Shown one piece after another: positions 59,054 through 64,000 of a stretch of DNA of 64,000 bases. Both the position numbers and the translations under genes were made by a program. A model generated the notes under the pieces. It had not been told where the DNA came from. It made no database searches and saw only the letters and a list, made by a program, of their open reading frames with translations. Positions within the stretch are counted from its first letter, which is position 1. Each line of letters starts with the position of its first letter. The DNA is from Methanolinea mesophila (lineage in GTDB: Archaea; Halobacteriota; Methanomicrobia; Methanomicrobiales; Methanospirillaceae): the NCBI RefSeq assembly GCF_017873855.1, contig NZ_JAGGKR010000001.1, positions 124,001-188,000 on the forward strand. Reading direction: 5' to 3'.

Positions 59054-59493
59054 ATTAACTCTTAAATTCTCTTATTTTCTTTAACCGACTGCATTTCTCA
59101 CCTTAAATCATACCCGGGAAAAATAAAAACCCTGATTTTTTTTATTTTGTATTTTCAATATTATACAAAAGGAGAATGATTTTCTGCCTCTCAAATACCA
59201 TTCCAAACCCCGAACAGAAGCATTTAGTCGTGAAAAACGGCGCAAGGTTTATAAGGTATGATTTCATACGCACACATATTCCCTTTTCGGACGGGGGACC
59301 ATCCATACTCCGTGATCGCGAAACGGAGGATGATGAACTAAGTACATCCGGAAACTCGCAGGAAAAGCGAGATACAATCAAGGTGGCTGAAAATTATAGG
59401 ATTTGGTGCGTCCAAGGTGGCTCTACTACTGTCATCTCCGTGCTGCAGAGCGACAGGGTAGCCGGCGGACCCAACCATGGGGAGTAAAAGAAT
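59054..59493 (+). promoter_or_regulatory. Intergenic region with promoter and palindrome upstream of the surface-protein pair
   Basis: No large gene is seen. A TATA-like TTTATAAGG lies at about 59248-59256, followed at once by the perfect inverted repeat GTATGA-TT-TCATAC (59256-59269), which may be an operator. A 34-codon frame from a GTG at 59383 to 59487 ends six bases before the next ATG and could be a leader peptide, but nothing confirms it. Confidence 0.45.
59136..59143 (+). terminator. T8 terminator after the glutamate synthase operon
   Basis: Eight T on the coding strand, some 80 bases after the last stop, in an AT-rich stretch. Confidence 0.55.
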
Positions 59494-62400
59494 ATGAGTA
59501 CTTCGACGAAGCGATCGCGGCGGTCCTATCAGCTGGTGCTGCTGGCTGCCGTGCTCTGCTGTATGGCATTTATTCTCCCGGCCTCGGCAGGCCCGGGTGA
59601 TCCGACACATGTTGTTCTCAACATTTCGCCGGATATCGTATGTGCAGAAGACCATCAGATCAATATTACGTTCCATGCAAACTCGGGTATGAGTGCCGGG
59701 GTGAACGGTTTCCTGATCGGGTTCGACGAGGAGGAGATCGACCTCGAAGACATCACCCCACAGTGTATCACCGTCTATAATAACGGCCAGAGCGGGTCTC
59801 CCTCTGAAATCATCGTCTTCGAGACACCGGACCCCGAATACACTCAGTATTATTTCCCGGACGGTCTCACGGTGATAAAACTGTGGACTCCGATACCGAT
59901 CACGTTCAATACCGACGTGACCATCATCATCGACTGCGCCGAGATCGAATGCCCGTGCAATTGTTCGGGTTACTTTGCATGGGTGGCCCGCGACGGTGGA
60001 ACCGCGGTCATGAGCTCTCCCGACTACCTGAATGTCCAGATCGACGTGCATTCCGGGCAGAACGGTACCGTGGAGCTGCAGCCTGCAGGACCCGAAGCAC
60101 CTCCGGACTTCACCGCAACCTTCCCGTGCTGCGATGACGCGACGTTCGAGATCGAGGCCGACCCGTGCTATTACATCTCGTCCGTGATTGTCACCCCGCT
60201 CTGCGGAGAGGATGACGAGGAGGAGTGCGTGTTCATTCCGCCGAATCCTGACGATTATTTCGGGGAGAGCGAGTACACTTACACGTTCACCAACCTGACA
60301 TGCTGCTATGCCCTCGACGCGGAATTTGAGGCTCGCCAGTGCAATATCACCGCGGAGGCCTGCATGGGTGGCCGGATCCAGTCCCCCGACATGACCTGGT
60401 CCCCGCCCAACTACACCATGTCGTTCTATTGCGGTGATACTCCGACGTACTTCATCAAGCCGGACCTCTCCAACAAGATCTCCGATGTGACGGTCGACGG
60501 CGAGTCGGTCTACGATGACCTTGTGTTCTTCCAGAACGGAAGTGCGACCTACACGTTCGACCCGCTGGTGTGCGACGGGCAGGACATCGTCATCCGGGCC
60601 TGCTTCGAGCTTGCCCCCGTGGACGCCTTCCTGAAGTACCAGAACGCGACCCGGGACTGCCGGGGCGTGACCGAGGTCCAGGTCTACGGTGCCGATAACA
60701 TCCAGGCGGTCCTCGATTATGTCGACCAGGTCTACCTGAGTGGCAACACTTCCTCGTTCGACATCAACGGGACCAGCACCGGGACTCATTTCGGTTCCTA
60801 TTCTGCCGGGGTCTACGTTGACGATGCGACGAGCGGTGTCGGCGATACCCTGACCATCAACGTGCTCTCGCTGCCGTCGGTAAACCCGGAGACCTACAAG
60901 GTGACCTACGATGACGGGACGACGACCCGGTATGCAACGCTCACCATCCTGCTCGACGGAACCCCGGTCTGGGCCCCTGCCCCACCGGTCGGTGTCAGGG
61001 ACGTGATCGACGTACAGGCCCAGATACCGGCATGGAACATGGTGACACAGGCGTACCTCGATGCGAACCCCGACTTTGAAGGGCTCATCGGCGCCGTCAT
61101 CTATGTGGATGACGGGGACTACAACGAAGTCATCGAGGTCGACACCCCGGGGCTCCACCTGGTCAACATGACCGGGGCGTTCCCCGAGATCGATGCCGAA
61201 GGCCTGACTCCCGCCGGGAGCGGGGACACCAGGTCCGCGGTCTTCCTCTCAGCGGGGTGCACCGGCATCCAGGGCTTCGAGATTGAGGGTGCCGGAGAAG
61301 ACGCCGGCGTGAACGCAAGCGGTATTGCGGTCTACCCGTCCAGCGAGAAGTGCCAGAGTGCATTTATCTGGGACTACGACCCGGTATCCGAGCAAAACAT
61401 CCAGGTCCCGTGCCACTACGGCAGGGTGAACATTCTGGATAACGAGATCCATGAAAACACCGCAAGGGGTATCCGTGCGATCAACTGCAGTGTCCTGATC
61501 AGCGGCAACATGATCTATGAGAACGGTTTCGACGGGATCGCCGGTGAGGACCTGTTCACCGGAGTCGAGTGCATCGACCCGTTCGCATACACTCACAGCC
61601 CCGCCTCGAGCGAGATCATCTTCAACGATATCTTCGATAACGGCCCGAGCGGAAGAGGAGTCTGGGTCGTGTGGGACCCGGTCAGCCAGACGTACCGGTT
61701 CACCAGCAATGCGACCGCGTGCGGTACGCTGCCCGGCTGGACCGATTCGGGTATCGAGATCGATGAGATGAGCGAACCCGGCCTCGTCCCGGACCAGGTG
61801 CTCTACATCAAGCACAACTGGATCAACGGCAACTATCACGCGGGGATCTTCCTCATGGAAGACTCGACCGATGAGGCGCTGAACAACACTATCCTGATCG
61901 ACGGGAACGACATCGAGTACAACGGTGTGTTCGGTATCTCCACGTTCGCAGGTGAACCCAGCCAGGTGACCGTCATCTACAACAACATCGTAGGGAACAG
62001 GTTCTGGGGAATCAAGAACTGGGAGACCGAGGACGAGGACGATGTCCTGATCGCCAAGGAGAACTTCTGGGGACCCGACGTAGGATCCGGGATCCCGTCG
62101 GGCGGACCGCACTGGGGTCCCGAGCCGATCACATCCCCCCTCATTCCCCCCTGCTACTGCCATGAGCCCGACCAGCGGAGCGATGCACTCGGCAACGGTG
62201 ACAACGTGAGCCACTGGGTGGAGTACAACCCGTGGCTGTACTTCCCGTCCGATGAGATCTTCATGGACGATACCAACCCCATGTGGATGATGCGGGTGCT
62301 CGGGTCCGACACCCTCGAACTCCAGAAAGGCTGGAATACTCTCTCCGTCCCCTGCACCCTCTATACCAAGGCAGACACGATATCCGAGATCTCCACGCTC

Positions 62401-62952
62401 GGTGACTTCATCACCAACAACAACATGGTGATCGCATATTCCTGGAACGCGACCTCGGGTCTGTGGGAGAATATCGGTGCGAGTAATGCGAAGATCATCC
62501 CCAGCCAGGGATACTACATCAAGATGAAGGCTCCCACCAAGTTCCCGGTGCTCTATAGCAACAGCACGTCACCCGGGCTTCCCACCTACCCTGTGGTCCA
62601 GGGATGGAACCTTATCGGCGCTCCCTGGGGTATCGACCGGGTCGATGACGGCTACGGTGACGAAGGCCGCTGGGCAGTCGCAAGTCCCGAACTCGGCGAC
62701 CCCGAGGCGTTCATGATGGTCTGGCAGTCGCTCGAATCCATCAAGGAAGGCAGCGGCGGGACCAAGGGAGTGGCCATCGTGATCAGCCCCTCGGTGCCCG
62801 GGCAGTACGCCATCTGGAGCGAGTCGGTAACCAGCGGGTTCTGGCAGATCACGAACACCAGGGAGATGGTGACCGGAGAAGGGTACTGGGTCTACATGGT
62901 GAACCCCTCGACCTACGCCGGATTCGAGATCACCCCGTTCTACTACACGTGA
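59494..62952 (+). CDS. Giant secreted protein with Cys-rich repeats, beta-helix and GWN module
   Basis: A 1152-residue exported protein. The signal has YQLVLLAAVLCCMAFILPAS. Residues about 35-180 resemble a cohesin-like/beta-sandwich domain. From 185 to 385 there are InlB-B-like repeats in which paired cysteines replace the usual glycines (FPCCDDATFEIEADPCYYIS; FYCGDTPTYFIKPD). Residues about 500-860 form a right-handed parallel beta-helix (IYVDDGDYNEVIEVDTPG; RVNILDNEIHENTARGIRAI; ILIDGNDIEYNGVFGI), as in NosD or periplasmic copper-binding/carbohydrate-active proteins. The last 200 residues are a GWN module (LQKGWNTLSVPCTLY to GEGYWVYMVNPST). The start has GGGGAG upstream. It is cotranscribed with the next gene, 22 bases away. 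Confidence 0.88.
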   Translation: MSTSTKRSRRSYQLVLLAAVLCCMAFILPASAGPGDPTHVVLNISPDIVCAEDHQINITFHANSGMSAGVNGFLIGFDEEEIDLEDITPQCITVYNNGQSGSPSEIIVFETPDPEYTQYYFPDGLTVIKLWTPIPITFNTDVTIIIDCAEIECPCNCSGYFAWVARDGGTAVMSSPDYLNVQIDVHSGQNGTVELQPAGPEAPPDFTATFPCCDDATFEIEADPCYYISSVIVTPLCGEDDEEECVFIPPNPDDYFGESEYTYTFTNLTCCYALDAEFEARQCNITAEACMGGRIQSPDMTWSPPNYTMSFYCGDTPTYFIKPDLSNKISDVTVDGESVYDDLVFFQNGSATYTFDPLVCDGQDIVIRACFELAPVDAFLKYQNATRDCRGVTEVQVYGADNIQAVLDYVDQVYLSGNTSSFDINGTSTGTHFGSYSAGVYVDDATSGVGDTLTINVLSLPSVNPETYKVTYDDGTTTRYATLTILLDGTPVWAPAPPVGVRDVIDVQAQIPAWNMVTQAYLDANPDFEGLIGAVIYVDDGDYNEVIEVDTPGLHLVNMTGAFPEIDAEGLTPAGSGDTRSAVFLSAGCTGIQGFEIEGAGEDAGVNASGIAVYPSSEKCQSAFIWDYDPVSEQNIQVPCHYGRVNILDNEIHENTARGIRAINCSVLISGNMIYENGFDGIAGEDLFTGVECIDPFAYTHSPASSEIIFNDIFDNGPSGRGVWVVWDPVSQTYRFTSNATACGTLPGWTDSGIEIDEMSEPGLVPDQVLYIKHNWINGNYHAGIFLMEDSTDEALNNTILIDGNDIEYNGVFGISTFAGEPSQVTVIYNNIVGNRFWGIKNWETEDEDDVLIAKENFWGPDVGSGIPSGGPHWGPEPITSPLIPPCYCHEPDQRSDALGNGDNVSHWVEYNPWLYFPSDEIFMDDTNPMWMMRVLGSDTLELQKGWNTLSVPCTLYTKADTISEISTLGDFITNNNMVIAYSWNATSGLWENIGASNAKIIPSQGYYIKMKAPTKFPVLYSNSTSPGLPTYPVVQGWNLIGAPWGIDRVDDGYGDEGRWAVASPELGDPEAFMMVWQSLESIKEGSGGTKGVAIVISPSVPGQYAIWSESVTSGFWQITNTREMVTGEGYWVYMVNPSTYAGFEITPFYYT

Positions 62953-62974
62953 ACGGATGGGACCAGGGGTAACC

Positions 62975-64000
62975 ATGTCTGAACATCACAAGAGGAAGGG
63001 GGAACAAGACTCCCCGCCTTCCTCCCCTCGCGGGGCGATGAAGCAGGGACAGAACTGGAATTTCGTGGTGCTCGTAGGAGCAGTGATATTCAGCTTCATC
63101 ATCTGCGCATCGTTCATCGCCGCGGCGGACAGTTCCCCTATCCTCCCCGCCCGGTTCTACGGCAGCGTAACCATCAACGATCAGCCTGCCCCTCCGGGCA
63201 CTCTGGTCACTGCCGTGGTCCAGGGAGGCGGGGGGAGCTATACGACGACGGTCCCCGGACGGTATGGAAGCACGTACTTCACCGATCCGAGATTCGAGGT
63301 CCAGGGGCAGATCAGCGACGGTGAGCCGATCTCGTTCTTCGTGAATGGGATACGGGCTGAATGTTACCCTGTGGCGACCCATGGGCCATGGCAGGACACG
63401 TATCCCTTCTACGCTGACGAGGAGATCAACCTCGACCTCCGGGCGGAGGGGCAGATGTGGACCATCGTAGCCTCAGCCGGAGCGGGCGGGACCATATCCC
63501 CGTCTGGCAATGTCCAGGTCATCGACGGTGCCGACCAGACGTTCTGCATCACCCCGGCCTCCTGCTACCGGATCTACGATGTCCTGGTCGACGGATCGTC
63601 CGTGGGAGCGGTCTCTGCATATACCTTCGAGGATGTGGACCGCAACCATACCATCGCCGCCAGTTTCTCACCGATCACCTACACCCTGTCCGGGTCGGCG
63701 GGATACGGCGGATCGATAAGTCCCCAGGGGAGCATGACCGTTCCCTGCGGCGGATCGCAGAACTTCACCATCACCCCCGACGAATGTTACAGGATCGCCG
63801 ATGTCCTTGTCAACGGGTATTCGGTGGGGCCGCTCGATGTTGTAGTGCTCACCAACGTCCACCAGGATTACAGCGTTGAGGCATTCTTTGCACCCATCGT
63901 CTACAGCATCTCGTCCAGTGCGGGGGCCGGAGGGTCCATTGATCCATTGGGAGAGGTCCCGGTGGCGTGCGGGGACGACCAGACCTTCATCATAGCTCCC
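62975..64000 (+). CDS. Secreted protein with YG/PAP module and InlB-like repeats, partial
   Basis: The frame stays open to the window end; about 342 residues are visible. A cytoplasmic N-terminus rich in charged residues (MSEHHKRKGEQDSPPSSPRG) precedes one membrane helix (FVVLVGAVIFSFIICASFIA), a possible signal anchor. Next comes a YG/PAP module (ARFYGSVTINDQPAPPGT ... TVPGRYGSTYFTDPRF), then tandem repeats of about 72 residues, each GGSISP.G...V.CG...F.I.P..CYRI.DVLV.G.SVG, of the divergent InlB B-repeat (Flg_new_2) class but with two cysteines per unit. It follows a related surface-protein gene. Confidence 0.85.
   Translation, partial: MSEHHKRKGEQDSPPSSPRGAMKQGQNWNFVVLVGAVIFSFIICASFIAAADSSPILPARFYGSVTINDQPAPPGTLVTAVVQGGGGSYTTTVPGRYGSTYFTDPRFEVQGQISDGEPISFFVNGIRAECYPVATHGPWQDTYPFYADEEINLDLRAEGQMWTIVASAGAGGTISPSGNVQVIDGADQTFCITPASCYRIYDVLVDGSSVGAVSAYTFEDVDRNHTIAASFSPITYTLSGSAGYGGSISPQGSMTVPCGGSQNFTITPDECYRIADVLVNGYSVGPLDVVVLTNVHQDYSVEAFFAPIVYSISSSAGAGGSIDPLGEVPVACGDDQTFIIAP

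Noticed and set aside
59383-59487. 34-codon frame just before the giant surface protein as a leader peptide
   Set aside because: The stop lies close to the next start, which is suggestive, but there is no clear ribosome site or regulatory structure.

Overview
The window is archaeal and most likely from the methanogen order Methanomicrobiales. This is inferred from gene content, not from any marker search. The supporting genes are an archaeal histone, a type IV pilin with the archaeal N-terminus, a tripartite archaeal glutamate synthase followed by an F420-hydrogenase-beta-like subunit, an Amt/GlnK pair, DUF99 and DUF3467 proteins, multi-PAS histidine kinases with an ITRHDILN-type H-box, and many secreted PKD-domain proteins. 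TATA boxes and the GGAGGTGATC type of Shine-Dalgarno also fit. There is no rRNA, no CRISPR array and no complete insertion sequence. Two tRNA genes are present, Thr-CGT and Gly-CCC.

Layout. 1-6.4 kb: housekeeping and stress genes (MscS fragment, DUF432, MFS exporter, UspA, an odd RNase III, peroxiredoxin, TrmO-like methylase, chagasin-like inhibitor). 6.6-12.3 kb: membrane and secreted proteins, a flavodoxin-fold oxidoreductase and HxlB. 12.6-16.2 kb: Yip1 protein, a bacterial-type ATP-PfkA, a class I FBP aldolase and a decayed fragment of a P-type H+-ATPase. 16.7-21.5 kb: a repeat lipoprotein, a permease/thioredoxin operon with a palindromic operator, and a ClC channel. 22.2-31.2 kb: histone, a five-PAS kinase, a remarkable PKD-multicopper oxidase fusion, and hisD. 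31.4-38.3 kb: a REC-six-PAS kinase, a SABATH-type methyltransferase and small conserved proteins. 38.7-43.0 kb: Ig-like surface protein, Cas4-like protein, and a solute-binding/Cache lipoprotein. 43.1-47.5 kb: a tRNA/t6A-linked cluster, a glycosyltransferase and a pilin. 47.7-50.1 kb: a large Thr/Pro-rich PKD-PEGA protein. 50.4-59.1 kb: a nitrogen-assimilation island (glnK1, amtB, a small ORF plus glnK2, glnA, then a divergent four-gene glutamate synthase operon). 59.5-64 kb: two tandem large surface proteins, the second cut by the window end.

How it fits together. The nitrogen island covers ammonium uptake (Amt), PII signalling, glutamine synthesis (GlnA) and glutamate synthesis. The electron-input subunit of the synthase looks F420-dependent. 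Seven or eight predicted secreted proteins share modules (PKD; a recurring GWN...GYWVY module in four proteins; a YG-PAP-GT module in three). With the glycosyltransferase and pilin they suggest an elaborate glycosylated cell surface. The strongest candidate for undescribed biology is the multicopper oxidase carrying all visible copper ligands behind PKD and GWN modules, in what should be a strict anaerobe.
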